A DNA stretch of 64,000 nucleotides from Jingyaoa shaoxingensis (lineage in GTDB: Bacteria; Bacillota; Clostridia; Lachnospirales; Lachnospiraceae): assembly GCF_014385005.1 (NCBI RefSeq), contig NZ_JACRSZ010000006.1, positions 1 through 64,000 on the forward strand, in the 5' to 3' direction. Under the pieces are notes generated by a model that saw only the letters and a program-made list of their open reading frames with translations, was not told the DNA's origin and searched no databases. Position 1 is the first letter of the stretch, and each line of letters begins with the position of its first letter. Position numbers and translations under genes: made by a program. Below are positions 46,672-56,026 of this stretch, in pieces.

Positions 46672-47724
46672 TTGAGCCAGACAAACAGACGCGTTACATT
46701 AAAAGATATTTCGAATGCATGCGGTTACTCTGTGAATACCGTTTCCCGTGCACTGCGTAATGATAACAGACTTTCTCAGGAAACAATTGCAAAGATTCAG
46801 CAGATCGCTGATGATTTAGGCTATATGCGCAACATTATGGCCTCATCTTTGCGTTCCGGTCATACGAATCTGATCGCAGTTATCATCGAAGATATCCAAA
46901 ATCCACACTACTCCGAGATGATCTCTCAGATATCTATAAAGCTGCGGGCATATGATTATCACTTATTTATTCTTTGCTCTCAGTTTGAAGAAGATTATGT
47001 GGAAAATGCTTTAAGCCTGGCACTTTCTTATAATGTCAGCGGTATTTTTTTGTTTCCGAAAATTGACAGTACCAGAGACGTCGACATCATTAACCAGAAT
47101 CACATTCCTCTTGTCCTGATCGACCGTGAGACAGAAAAGAATTCGAATGATGTTGTGCGCTGTGATGACTATCAGGGAGGATATCTGGCGGGTCAAAGAT
47201 TAGCCAGCGAAGGGCATCGCCGTTTTCTATTCCTGGCAGGACCTCAGACAAACCAGTCACAGATTTTGCGTTATAATGGTTTTCTTCAGGCTATTTCCGA
47301 TGCAGGAATTGATACTAACCAGGTACGTATGCTTTCTCATACTCTGGTGGCAGATGCGATTTACTATGGCAATTTGGAATCTGTTCTTTTTCCTGTTGAT
47401 TACACGGCTATTGTTAGTTTTAATGATACCAGAACTTATTCTGTTATGAATTTTCTTTTAAAAAACGGATATCGTGTGCCGGAAGATATTTCTATCATCA
47501 GCTTCGACTACCTGCGACAGATGCAGCCTTATCTTCTTCCACTAACCAGCATTTCCGCACCACCGGATAAAAATATGGCTGATACGGCAGTGGAACTTTT
47601 GCTTAGACGTATGACGAACCCAGAAGCCCCGGCAGAATCAGTTATCCTTCCAGTTATGATATATGACGAAGGTACCACTGGTACAGTACCGACTTTAGAT
47701 GCAAAAAAGACAGTGATTTCATAA
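46672..47724 (+). CDS. LacI family transcriptional regulator
   Basis: 350 residues. TTG start at 46672 with GGGAGGA upstream. HTH at about 9-30 (LKDISNACGYSVNTVSRALR), hinge helix near 55-62 (ASSLRSG), then a periplasmic-binding-like sensor domain. Divergent from the arabinan operon with the operator between them. Likely senses arabinose or an arabino-oligosaccharide. Confidence 0.93.
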   Translation: MSQTNRRVTLKDISNACGYSVNTVSRALRNDNRLSQETIAKIQQIADDLGYMRNIMASSLRSGHTNLIAVIIEDIQNPHYSEMISQISIKLRAYDYHLFILCSQFEEDYVENALSLALSYNVSGIFLFPKIDSTRDVDIINQNHIPLVLIDRETEKNSNDVVRCDDYQGGYLAGQRLASEGHRRFLFLAGPQTNQSQILRYNGFLQAISDAGIDTNQVRMLSHTLVADAIYYGNLESVLFPVDYTAIVSFNDTRTYSVMNFLLKNGYRVPEDISIISFDYLRQMQPYLLPLTSISAPPDKNMADTAVELLLRRMTNPEAPAESVILPVMIYDEGTTGTVPTLDAKKTVIS

Positions 47725-47740
47725 TTTACATGAAATCACT
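47706..47740. terminator. Bidirectional terminator between lacI and cdd
   Basis: Stem AGTGATTTCA/TGAAATCACT (47712-47740). On the minus strand it is followed by GTCTTTTTT; it overlaps the end of the LacI gene. Confidence 0.75.
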
Positions 47741-47764
47741 GCCTTTCCATTGGGTTCCAACGGA

Positions 47765-48208
47765 CTAAATCAGATCTTCCGGACCAAATCCCAGCGGAAG
47801 CAGCTCTTTCAGCGTGTAGATCCGATATTCTGTCTCGGATTTTGCCAGAATAATCTGGAATGTCTCCGGGTTGCAGAATTCTCTCATTACCTGTCTGCAC
47901 ACACCGCATGGCGGACAATAATCCCCTTCTCCCTTTGGCACAAACTTCTTATTTCCTACAATGGCAATGGCATCAAATTCTGTGATACCCTCAGATACTG
48001 CTTTGAAAAATGCAGTACGTTCTGCACAATTGGTCGGGGTGTAGGATGCATTCTCAATATTACATCCCTGATAGATCCTTCCACCTCTGGCGAGGAGCGC
48101 TGCCCCAACTGCAAACTGAGAATATGGCACATAAGCTTTTGCCTGCGCTTCAAATGCCTGATGAATCAGATCCTCGATTACATTTTTTTCTAATTTCTTT
48201 TCTTCCAT
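47765..48208 (-). CDS. cdd: Cytidine deaminase
   Basis: 147 residues, the tetrameric form. Zinc site Cys61-Ala-Glu63 (CAER, Cys replacing His as in Bacillus) with PPCGVC (Cys101, Cys104). Converts cytidine or deoxycytidine to uridine in pyrimidine salvage. Stand-alone. Confidence 0.96.
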   Translation of the reverse strand: MEEKKLEKNVIEDLIHQAFEAQAKAYVPYSQFAVGAALLARGGRIYQGCNIENASYTPTNCAERTAFFKAVSEGITEFDAIAIVGNKKFVPKGEGDYCPPCGVCRQVMREFCNPETFQIILAKSETEYRIYTLKELLPLGFGPEDLI

Positions 48209-48256
48209 CTCTGTCCCTATATCCTTTCCTGTTAGAGTGTACCCATAGCACGCGAA

Positions 48257-48294
48257 CTAAAAACAGACTGGCACACTTCTGCACCAATCTGTCT
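48257..48294 (-). terminator. Terminator of cytidylate-kinase-like gene
   Basis: ACAGATTGG ... CCAGTCTGT stem followed by TTTTTAG on the minus strand, just past the stop at 48304. Confidence 0.7.
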
Positions 48295-48303
48295 TTCCTG
48301 CTT

Positions 48304-48927
48304 TTATTTAAATCTTACTTCAATATATTTCTCGATAGCCTCTACGCAGCCATCAAATCCCAGTTTGCTGCTGTCCAGGCACAGGTCATAGTTCCTTGCA
48401 TCGTTCCACTCATGTCCGGTGTGGTAACGGTAATAATCTCCGCGGAACTTATCGGTTCTGGCAACAAATTTCGTCAGATCTCCTACATTCTTAGCTGTAC
48501 GCTCTCTTGCCTGTTCCATGCAGTAATCATGTGGCGCATGTATGAATACACTGACTACATTGGGCTTATCTGCCAGCACGAAATCTGCACAGCGTCCGAT
48601 GAATACACACGGTCCCTGCTCTGCCAGATCGCGAATCACCTTTGCCTGATAATTAAACAGGTTCTGTGTAGATGTAAAATCCGGGCTGGATGGTGGAATC
48701 AGATCTCCTATCGTATAGATCTTCTTGGAGATACCGAACAGATTGCCACTTTTTAACCGTTCATCTACTTCTCCAAATAACGCTTCATTGATACCACTGT
48801 CATCTGCTGCCAGTCTTAAAATATCTCTTTCATGACACGGGATGCCATGCTTCTGTGCATACATCTGAGCGATCGTTTTACCGCCGCTTCCATACTGTCT
48901 TGCAATCGTAACAACTACATTTTTCAT
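48304..48927 (-). CDS. Cytidylate kinase-like family protein
   Basis: 207 residues from ATG 48927 (GGGAGGGG upstream; an open extension to 48975 lacks a site). P-loop GSGGKTIA at about 12-19 in IARQYGSGGK, then a kinase-like core with FIGRCADF and an HAPHDYCMEQARER lid-like region. This family is widespread in Clostridia and distinct from true Cmk. Its substrate is uncertain. Confidence 0.85.
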   Translation of the reverse strand: MKNVVVTIARQYGSGGKTIAQMYAQKHGIPCHERDILRLAADDSGINEALFGEVDERLKSGNLFGISKKIYTIGDLIPPSSPDFTSTQNLFNYQAKVIRDLAEQGPCVFIGRCADFVLADKPNVVSVFIHAPHDYCMEQARERTAKNVGDLTKFVARTDKFRGDYYRYHTGHEWNDARNYDLCLDSSKLGFDGCVEAIEKYIEVRFK

Positions 48928-49014
48928 AGGATCCCCTCCCTGCTTAATTCTTGTTTTGTGCTTATATTTTATCACAGGACAGGGTTAAAAAAAAGAAAAA
49001 CTCATATTTTCTTT

Positions 49015-49851
49015 TCACTCTATTATTTTCTTTAATCGCTCATAAGACGTCTTCATCGCATATTCCGGATCTGATGTATAAAGAGGATTCAGAATTTCCA
49101 GACTTATCGCATATTCATATTTTATCTGATCTAATGCACTCATCATTTCTTTTAAGTTCAGATTTCCTTCACCAATTATAAAATGTCCGTTAGGTTTTCC
49201 ATCTCCCACATGTACATGTCGAAGAATTCTACCATTCTCCAGACCTGCTATCGCATCCTGTATTGTTTCATGACTATATCCAAGTACAGCTGTATCAATC
49301 ATGCCATGCAGTGCAGAAGATCCCACTTCATTCACCATATCTGCTATTTTTATACTGTCGGTCAGGCAGGTATATTCTTTCGGCGAAGTTTCCAGAGCAA
49401 TATGAATACCATATGTTTCAGCTAAATCAGCCAGATATCCCAACGATTCTACACTTCTTTTCCATATATCTTCATCTGCCTCATCCAGACATCCGAATCC
49501 TGCCAGAAACTGACATAACTGACAATCCATTTCTACTGCTGTTTCCATAGCTTTCACATAAACAGCTATACTTCTTTTTCTTGCTGCTATATTTGCCGAA
49601 GCAATATTAACCGGATAGTTACATTGTTCCGGTGTTACACAAATTGTTTTCAGCCCATTTTCACGAACTTTTCGCGCAGCAGTCTTTATATCTGAAACAG
49701 ATGCATCATCCATATGTAAATGTGGATCACAGGCATAAAACTCCAGATTTTTTCCTCCCATACGAGCTAATGAATCCAATGCATAATCCAATGAATACTT
49801 GTAATATGGAAAATTCGATACAGCTATCTGATCCGTTTTCAAATTCTTCAT
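49015..49851 (-). CDS. frlC: FrlC-type sugar epimerase, TIM barrel (copy 1)
   Basis: 278 residues, xylose-isomerase-like TIM barrel. Motifs: VTPEQCNYPVN (as TPETNGYPYN in FrlC), ALETSPKEYTC (metal Glu), HGMIDT (metal Asp), HVHVGDG (metal His). FrlC interconverts fructoselysine and psicoselysine. Last gene of the operon kinase, binding protein, two permeases, epimerase. Confidence 0.78.
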   Translation of the reverse strand: MKNLKTDQIAVSNFPYYKYSLDYALDSLARMGGKNLEFYACDPHLHMDDASVSDIKTAARKVRENGLKTICVTPEQCNYPVNIASANIAARKRSIAVYVKAMETAVEMDCQLCQFLAGFGCLDEADEDIWKRSVESLGYLADLAETYGIHIALETSPKEYTCLTDSIKIADMVNEVGSSALHGMIDTAVLGYSHETIQDAIAGLENGRILRHVHVGDGKPNGHFIIGEGNLNLKEMMSALDQIKYEYAISLEILNPLYTSDPEYAMKTSYERLKKIIE

Positions 49852-49858
49852 TTTCTTA

Positions 49859-50701
49859 CTATCCTTTCACACTTCCGGCTGCAATTCCGCGAACAAACTG
49901 TTTCTGAAATATAATAAATACGATAATAATCGGTAAAGCAGATATCGCCAGACCTGCAATTAATGTTCCCCATTCCGTTCTGAGTGTTCCGGTCAGGTTC
50001 ATCAGACCTGTTGGAATGGTTCTGATTTTATCATTTGATGTAAATATCATTGCCATCATAAATTCATTCCAACAATACATTGCTGACATCAATGCTGAAG
50101 ATGCTAATATTGGTTTACATAAAGGCATAATAATTTTGCTGAATACTCCAAATGAGGTACATCCATCGATATATGCAGCCTCGTCTAATGATGCTGGAAG
50201 ACCCAGAAAATACGCTCTCATCAACATAACAGTAAAAGCTATTCTGAATGCTGTATACGGAAGAATCATTGCCCAATAAGTATTGTATAAATGCATTCTG
50301 TTCAACATCTTATACAATGGAACTACACTAACTTGCGGTGCTAACATTAAACCTGCTAAAATGAATATAAATACCGCATTTCTGCCCTTAAAGTATAATC
50401 TGTTGTTCGTAAGGGCAAATGCTGCCAGAGCACTGATAATAACCGTCAATGCTACTGATACAAAAGTAACAAACACACTGTTTAAAAGGTATCTTCCAAT
50501 TCCTACCTTCCACGCTAATATATAATTAGAAAATAACCACTCTTTCGGTAAGCCAAAACTGTTTGTGAATAAATCACCATTGGATTTGAAACCGGATATC
50601 ATCATCCATACCAGAGGAATGATGATAAACAATGTTAACAATATCAGCAATATATATGTAATCCCTTTTATCGCAATTGTTTTTTTGTTCTTCTTTCTCA
50701 T
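49859..50701 (-). CDS. CUT1 ABC permease, MalG type (FrlM-like)
   Basis: 280 residues from ATG 50701 (AGGAGG 8 nt upstream; ORF opens at 50728). Six membrane segments; EAA loop EAAYIDGCTSFGVFSKIIMP; C-terminus RGIAAGSVKG. Fructoselysine or related Amadori-product importer by context, as in the Bacillus frlBONMD operon. No ATPase encoded nearby. Confidence 0.9.
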   Translation of the reverse strand: MRKKNKKTIAIKGITYILLILLTLFIIIPLVWMMISGFKSNGDLFTNSFGLPKEWLFSNYILAWKVGIGRYLLNSVFVTFVSVALTVIISALAAFALTNNRLYFKGRNAVFIFILAGLMLAPQVSVVPLYKMLNRMHLYNTYWAMILPYTAFRIAFTVMLMRAYFLGLPASLDEAAYIDGCTSFGVFSKIIMPLCKPILASSALMSAMYCWNEFMMAMIFTSNDKIRTIPTGLMNLTGTLRTEWGTLIAGLAISALPIIIVFIIFQKQFVRGIAAGSVKG

Positions 50702-50714
50702 GTTTCTCCTCCTG

Positions 50715-51590
50715 CTACTCTTCACCACTGCGTGAGATTTTCATCTGGAAAATAGATAGTGCAAAAGTTATCACAAACAGAACTACCGCCATTGCACTGG
50801 CTGATCCCATCATATCTGCACGAAATGCTGTTCTGTAGAGATATGTAGATATAACTTCTGAAGCATATCCCGGACCGCCATTTGTCATAATAAACACTTC
50901 ATCAAACAATTTGAAGGAACCCACTACAATAATAATACAGTCTACCAAAATCATTTCTTTAATATTTGGTATTGTTATATGCAAAAATCTCTGCAGTGCA
51001 TTTGCACCATCTATTTCAGCCGCTTCATATAATTCATCAGGGACTTTCTGAATACCGATAATAAGAAGCATTGCCATATACCCAAAATACATCCACTGTG
51101 ATGCAAAAATTACGCCAAAAATAGCGGTACCTGGATTCCCAAGAATATTAAGATTAGCCGTATTCATTCCCATTGCTTTTAAAATGCCATTAAACGGTCC
51201 TACATTTGGATTGAAAAACAACTGCCATAAAAGACCTACAACCATAAATGACATTACAGAAGGTATAAAAAATACGGTACGGAAAAATCCAGAATGTTTT
51301 CTCATAAACTTTGCTTCAAGTATAGCTGCTACCACAAGACCTACTCCAAGCTGTCCCACTAAAGATATTAATGCGTATAATGTATTATTTCTTAAGCATG
51401 TCCAAAATACCTTATCCTGAAATAATTCTATAAAATATTTCAGTCCTACAAATGTTTTTCCCGGTTTATAAATAGACCAGTTAAACAGACTATAATAAAA
51501 GTTCTGGACAATTGGGATATACATAAAGATTAACATAACAATTATAGCAGGTGCGAGAAACAAACATGCTGTAATATGTCTTTTTTTCAT
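50715..51590 (-). CDS. CUT1 ABC permease, MalF type (FrlN-like)
   Basis: 291 residues, six membrane segments, EAA loop EAAEIDGANALQRFLHITIP. Partner of the MalG-type permease 13 nt downstream; preceded by an intergenic hairpin after the binding-protein gene. Confidence 0.9.
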   Translation of the reverse strand: MKKRHITACLFLAPAIIVMLIFMYIPIVQNFYYSLFNWSIYKPGKTFVGLKYFIELFQDKVFWTCLRNNTLYALISLVGQLGVGLVVAAILEAKFMRKHSGFFRTVFFIPSVMSFMVVGLLWQLFFNPNVGPFNGILKAMGMNTANLNILGNPGTAIFGVIFASQWMYFGYMAMLLIIGIQKVPDELYEAAEIDGANALQRFLHITIPNIKEMILVDCIIIVVGSFKLFDEVFIMTNGGPGYASEVISTYLYRTAFRADMMGSASAMAVVLFVITFALSIFQMKISRSGEE

Positions 51591-51613
51591 TTTAATACCT
51601 CCCGTATTTCACA

Positions 51614-51641
51614 GGAAGCAGTCCTTTTGTTGACTGCTTCC
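51614..51641 (-). other. Intergenic stem-loop after binding-protein gene
   Basis: Perfect 10-bp stem GGAAGCAGTC/GACTGCTTCC with 8-nt loop and no T-run. Likely an mRNA stability element or partial attenuator, the same position as 45041-45072 in the arabinan operon. Confidence 0.7.
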
Positions 51642-51662
51642 CATGATTATAACTCTCAAATC

Positions 51663-52943
51663 TTACTCTGCATTCTGTTCACGAACTACTTTTGCTGTTT
51701 CCTGCAGTCCTGCTACATAATCTTCTGCTGTAATAGACTGAGCTGCAAAATCCTGTCCCAATTTACACATGGTATCTACAATGCTTGCCTCAAATCCGCA
51801 ATCTGTCCAGTTGCTCATCCCGTTGAAATTCTGAACATATGCCATACCGTCAATCAGCTGAGGAATCGTATTTTCTTCTGTATGTGCTCCAATTACACAG
51901 CTTGTATGCCCTGCTTCTGATACAATCTTCTGCTGACTTTCTACTGATGTAAGGAATTTCAAAAAGTCTACTGCAACATCTACATTTTCTGAATTTGGAT
52001 TTACAATCATACCTTCCGGTGCTCCAAACAGTTTTTCCTGGTTTCCTTTTGCCGCATCATCTTCGATGGTTGGCATTGCAAAAAATCCGAAGTCTCCGTC
52101 AAGACCTTTATTGATATCATTAAACTCTAACATTTCTACATACGCCATAGCACCTTCTCCTGCATAAAATACTTCCAGTGCCATGTTGTGTTCCATAGAA
52201 TTGATGTTGTCATTAAAATATCCTTTGTCAAGCAAATCTGTAAAATAATTCAGACCGTTTACATATCCAGGATCATCGATTGTAACTGTTTTTACATTAA
52301 AATCCTGTCCCTCTAATACATCTTCCGGAACAAATTTCTGCCATAAAGCGCCATACCAGTGTGGAGCATCCCAGGATAATCCGTCTCCAAGAATAAATGG
52401 TGTCACGCCATCGGCTTTCAGTGTTTCACAGATTTTCATCAGCTCGTCCCATGTTTTTGGTTCTTCAAATCCATATTTTTCAAATACCGATTTTTTGTAA
52501 ACAAACACTTCTGCATCAAAACGTGTCGGAACTGCATATTGTCCATCATCATATGTAAATGCACTGTATGCTGCCGGGAGGAAAGAGTCTTTCCACTCTG
52601 GATCTTCTTCCATATATGGAGTGAGATCAAGTGCATATCCTGCTCGAATAAATTTCTCACAGTATTCACCAGTCCAGGTCTGATATACATCCGGCATATC
52701 TCCACTTCCTAATGCCAGTTTTAGCTTTGATTTAATTTCATTATCTGTGGTAGTTTCGATTTCAACGTGAACACCAGGATGTTCTTCTTCATACTGCTTT
52801 ACGATCTCTTCAAATACAGGTGCCTGCTCAGGCTGGCAGTATTTATGCAGAAACTTTATTGTAACATCTTCTGCACTTGCTGCTGTAGAAAGTGATGTTG
52901 CCATAGCCATAGTAAGTAATAATGCTGCTGTCCTTTTTTTCAT
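51663..52943 (-). CDS. frlO: ABC substrate-binding protein (FrlO-like)
   Basis: 426 residues, CUT1-type binding protein. Signal peptide about 1-24 (LLLTMAMATSLSTAASA then ED), a signal-peptidase-I type site with no lipobox Cys. Domain features: TIKFLHKYCQPEQAP, GSGDMPDVYQTWTG, GEGAMAYVEM. Substrate assigned from the kinase, deglycase and epimerase in the same locus. Confidence 0.82.
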   Translation of the reverse strand: MKKRTAALLLTMAMATSLSTAASAEDVTIKFLHKYCQPEQAPVFEEIVKQYEEEHPGVHVEIETTTDNEIKSKLKLALGSGDMPDVYQTWTGEYCEKFIRAGYALDLTPYMEEDPEWKDSFLPAAYSAFTYDDGQYAVPTRFDAEVFVYKKSVFEKYGFEEPKTWDELMKICETLKADGVTPFILGDGLSWDAPHWYGALWQKFVPEDVLEGQDFNVKTVTIDDPGYVNGLNYFTDLLDKGYFNDNINSMEHNMALEVFYAGEGAMAYVEMLEFNDINKGLDGDFGFFAMPTIEDDAAKGNQEKLFGAPEGMIVNPNSENVDVAVDFLKFLTSVESQQKIVSEAGHTSCVIGAHTEENTIPQLIDGMAYVQNFNGMSNWTDCGFEASIVDTMCKLGQDFAAQSITAEDYVAGLQETAKVVREQNAE

Positions 52944-53008
52944 CCTTTTTTCCTCTTTTCTTTTTATTTTATTTTGGACTATTCATCTTCCTGAATAGTT
53001 ATTCCCGT

Positions 53009-53899
53009 TTAAAATTTCTTTCCGTATCCAAAAGATCCATCTTTCTGACATTGCTGTGATGCAAAAATTGCTGCCTGATATAAACTGCTTCTCACACAAA
53101 GATCTTTGTATTCTGATATGGTTGTAATGCCATTCTTGCCTGAATCTGCAGGAAATTCTCTAACATCTTTCATTCCGGCAAGATAATGAATCAGGAAACT
53201 TGCTATGAAGGAATCTCCTGCGGCCATAGTATCAACTGCCTTTATCAGACACGGGGACTGTTCATATATTTTTCCGTCTACATACACTACTGCACCTTTC
53301 GATCCACGTGTCGCAATTACTATATGTCTGCATCCATAAGATACTATTTTTTTAATTTCCTCCTCTACCTTCTCTTTTGAGGCATTTCCACAAGATATTG
53401 CCGCACAGTCAATATATGGGCAATTCGCCTTCAGGTACTCATCGTCATATCGATTGGAAAAATCCATGCTCAAAAATGTTGTCATCTGGCTGAGTCTTTC
53501 CAAATATGGTTCTGTATAACTGAAAATGCTGGTATGGCACAAATCATACTGCGCAATGTATGCATAATCTATTTCCGTAAGATCTAAAGGATACTCTTTT
53601 GATACTCCACCCTGGTTACTTCCTATAAAGGTTCTGTCGCCATCCACAAGTTTTACTTCTGCATATCCATTTTCGCCTTTTTTGAATCTGCAGTGTAAAG
53701 TATCTATTCCCATTTTTCTTATGGTATCATATACATGCATTCCGGCATCATCATCTCCGAACATTCCCAGATAAGCGGCCTGCTCTCCCATAATCTGAGC
53801 AGTTGCCGCAATATTTAATGCATTCCCGCCAGGATACATGGTACGAATATGCATATATTTATCTACAACATTATCTCCAAGTCCTAATACTTTTATCAT
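53009..53899 (-). CDS. frlD: Fructoselysine 6-kinase-type PfkB kinase
   Basis: 296 residues. Start GLGDNVVDKYMH, GGNALNIA and AQYDLCH blocks align with FrlD; C-terminal PfkB signature DTMAAGDSFIASFL, with Ala where most members have Gly (DTxGAGD). Phosphorylates an imported fructosamine at C6 to feed the deglycase. First gene of its operon; divergent from the deglycase gene. Confidence 0.85.
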   Translation of the reverse strand: MIKVLGLGDNVVDKYMHIRTMYPGGNALNIAATAQIMGEQAAYLGMFGDDDAGMHVYDTIRKMGIDTLHCRFKKGENGYAEVKLVDGDRTFIGSNQGGVSKEYPLDLTEIDYAYIAQYDLCHTSIFSYTEPYLERLSQMTTFLSMDFSNRYDDEYLKANCPYIDCAAISCGNASKEKVEEEIKKIVSYGCRHIVIATRGSKGAVVYVDGKIYEQSPCLIKAVDTMAAGDSFIASFLIHYLAGMKDVREFPADSGKNGITTISEYKDLCVRSSLYQAAIFASQQCQKDGSFGYGKKF

Positions 53900-53934
53900 G
53901 TCTTTTCCTCGCTTGTTATGTTCTTCTGTGTATC

Positions 53935-53963
53935 ATCATATAACATTATATGCTATATGGCAA
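53935..53963 (-). promoter_or_regulatory. Promoter and operator box of frlD-transporter-frlC operon
   Basis: On the minus strand TTGCCA (53958-53963), 17-nt spacer, TATGAT (53935-53940). The box TGTTATATGATGATACA covers the -10, and ATAACATTATATGCTAT (53940-53956) is a near-palindrome. Same box as at the divergent gene. Confidence 0.65.
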
Positions 53964-54062
53964 GTCTTTTTTAACAAAAATCACAGTTTTGTCATTAATC
54001 GACAGATTTTTTTTGTTTTTTTGTGTATTACTTACATTTTTACTCCATTTTTCATTTTAGCA

Positions 54063-54103
54063 TTGACTGTTTTCCCAAGTTGTTATATGATGTATTATAC
54101 AAA
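54063..54103 (+). promoter_or_regulatory. Promoter and operator box of first deglycase gene
   Basis: TTGACT (54063-54068), 17-nt spacer, TATGAT (54086-54091). TGTTATATGATGTATTATAC overlaps the -10 with TTGT/ACAA flanks. Shares TGTTATATGAT with the divergent promoter. Confidence 0.7.
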
Positions 54104-54127
54104 CAAATAGACGTAAGGAGGCCTATG

Positions 54128-55096
54128 ATGCAACCAAAAGAAATTATTGAGAATATCAAAAAAACACATCCGAATATCCAGACACTTTATTTTGTAGGAT
54201 GCGGAGCTTCTTCTTCTGAATTATATCCGGCTGAATATTTTATGAGAGCTAACGCCCACAAACTTCGTACCGGATATTTTACCGCCAATGAATTTAACTA
54301 TGCACCACCTGCAGCCTGCGATGATACTGCCATCGTAATTGCCTGCTCCTTAGGAGGAAACACTCCTGAAACAGTTGCTGCTGCAAAACTGGCCCGTGAA
54401 AAGGGTGCTGTTGTTATTTCTATTACACATGATGCAGCTTCCCCTCTTGCTGCCAATGGTGATTATGTGATTGTGCATGGTTTTGAAAAAAGCTATGCAG
54501 CTAAATTGGAAAAGATGAATAACGTTTTGATGCTGGCTGTAGAAGTTCTGAATCAGTATGAGGGCTGTGAATTATATGAAGATATGGTAAACGGTTACTT
54601 ACATATTTACGATGCCATTGAAAACGCTGTTTCTTATGTTCTTCCATCTGCAAAACAATTTGCGGAAGATTATAAAGACGAGTCTATCATTTACGTTATG
54701 AGTTCCGGTGCAACAGAACGTGTTGCTTATTCCACATCTATCTGCCTTCTTCTGGAGATGCAGTGGGTAAATTCTGGATTCTGCAATGATGGTGAATTCT
54801 TCCATGGTCCTTTTGAAATTGTGGACAAAAATGTTCCATATCTTTTATTAATGAATGATGGACGAACACGTGCCATGGATTCCAGGGCATTGGATTTCCT
54901 GAACAGATTTGATGCAAAAACTACCGTTATTGATGCCAAAGATTTTGGTCTTTCCAATTACGTACCAGCTTCTGTAGCAGAATATTTCAGTCCTATGTTA
55001 ATTACCGGCGTTGTCAGAGTTTATTTTGAACAGCTTGCGATTGCCCGTAATCATCCGTTAAGTCAAAGACGTTACATGTGGAAACTGGAATATTAG
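54128..55096 (+). CDS. frlB: FrlB-type fructoselysine 6-phosphate deglycase, SIS domain (copy 1)
   Basis: 322 residues from ATG 54128, 6 nt after AAGGAGG (ATG 54125 also possible). Two SIS domains: LYFVGCGASSSE and ACSLGGNTPET in the first, GEFFHGPFEIV in the second; the last aligns with SGEFRHGPLEIV of FrlB, as does the C-terminal SQRRYMWKLEY. Splits a 6-phosphofructosamine into glucose 6-phosphate and an amine. Own promoter with the locus box. Confidence 0.85.
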   Translation: MQPKEIIENIKKTHPNIQTLYFVGCGASSSELYPAEYFMRANAHKLRTGYFTANEFNYAPPAACDDTAIVIACSLGGNTPETVAAAKLAREKGAVVISITHDAASPLAANGDYVIVHGFEKSYAAKLEKMNNVLMLAVEVLNQYEGCELYEDMVNGYLHIYDAIENAVSYVLPSAKQFAEDYKDESIIYVMSSGATERVAYSTSICLLLEMQWVNSGFCNDGEFFHGPFEIVDKNVPYLLLMNDGRTRAMDSRALDFLNRFDAKTTVIDAKDFGLSNYVPASVAEYFSPMLITGVVRVYFEQLAIARNHPLSQRRYMWKLEY

Positions 55097-55114
55097 TCAT
55101 ACTCTCCCACCTTT

Positions 55115-55148
55115 AAAAGGAGGCATCCATTTTGGATAGCCTCCTTTT
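55115..55148. terminator. Bidirectional terminator between frlB copy 1 and PHP gene
   Basis: AAAAGGAGGC-ATCC/GGAT-A-GCCTCCTTTT stem with flanking A and T runs, shared by the two convergent genes. Confidence 0.85.
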
Positions 55149-55151
55149 ATT

Positions 55152-55970
55152 TTACTCTGTCATTTCTGCAAGGCTGATTTGTTTTGGGACTCTTTTTTCA
55201 TAAACTGTGATCTGCGTAAATCCTGCTTTTAATAACTTTTTTCTTACCTGCTCAAAACCATAACCGATTCTGTCTGGGGTATGAGCATCTGACCCCACTG
55301 TAATGATAGATCCTCCAAGTTCCCGATACAGTTCCAGTATTGGTAAATCTGGCATGGTTTCCTCTATCAGCACACCCATACATGCCGTGTTTACCTCAAT
55401 TCCTTTTCCTCTTTCTATTATATGCATCAGAATATTTTTGATAATCGGGCGGTAATGTTCAAACCGATCACTCAATCCTGCTCTGGCACAATGTTTTTTA
55501 TAATAATCCAGATGACCGATGCAGTCATATTCTCCATTCTTTGCCAGTTCTTCCAGACAGCGATAGTAGGTATCACCAATATATCCGGCATTGCTTTCCG
55601 TAAACTGTATCCATCCAAGGTCGATATTTCCCAGCTTATGAAGTGACCCAATTACATAATCGAATGGATGATTTAAAACATTTTTTGCTTCGCCGGAATT
55701 TAAATATGATTGTCCAAGTTCCACACCACTTTTCACATTCAAAATTCCCTGATATTTTTTTTGTATTTTTTCGATATGTTCAAAATATGTTCTGACATAT
55801 TCTGAATGAAAGTTCCTGCTTCTCACTCCATATGCATAGCATTCATAATGATCCGTAAAAACAATCTCCTGGATTTTCTTTTCTATGGCACTTTGGCACA
55901 TATGTTCCATATCTGATTTCCCATCTGGCGAAATCTCACTGTGGGTATGATAGTCAATTCTAATAGACAT
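55152..55970 (-). CDS. PHP-domain phosphoesterase (HisJ-like)
   Basis: 272 residues. All PHP metal motifs present: DYHTHSEIS near the N-terminus, FTDH, GVELGQ, GSLHK, GHLDYYK, GSDAHTPDRIG. Members include histidinol phosphatase, but no his genes are here. Placed after the GntR regulator in the fructosamine locus, so it may remove phosphate from a sugar-phosphate intermediate. Substrate unknown. Confidence 0.85.
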   Translation of the reverse strand: MSIRIDYHTHSEISPDGKSDMEHMCQSAIEKKIQEIVFTDHYECYAYGVRSRNFHSEYVRTYFEHIEKIQKKYQGILNVKSGVELGQSYLNSGEAKNVLNHPFDYVIGSLHKLGNIDLGWIQFTESNAGYIGDTYYRCLEELAKNGEYDCIGHLDYYKKHCARAGLSDRFEHYRPIIKNILMHIIERGKGIEVNTACMGVLIEETMPDLPILELYRELGGSIITVGSDAHTPDRIGYGFEQVRKKLLKAGFTQITVYEKRVPKQISLAEMTE

Positions 55971-56026
55971 AGGCTTCTCACTTTCTTAAAATAGAAAAGA
56001 CGCATGTATCATGCGCCTTTTCTGTT

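Noticed and set aside
55152-55970. Histidinol phosphatase of histidine biosynthesis
   Set aside because: PHP motifs fit, but no his genes are near and the gene lies in a fructosamine locus; kept as a PHP phosphoesterase of unknown substrate.
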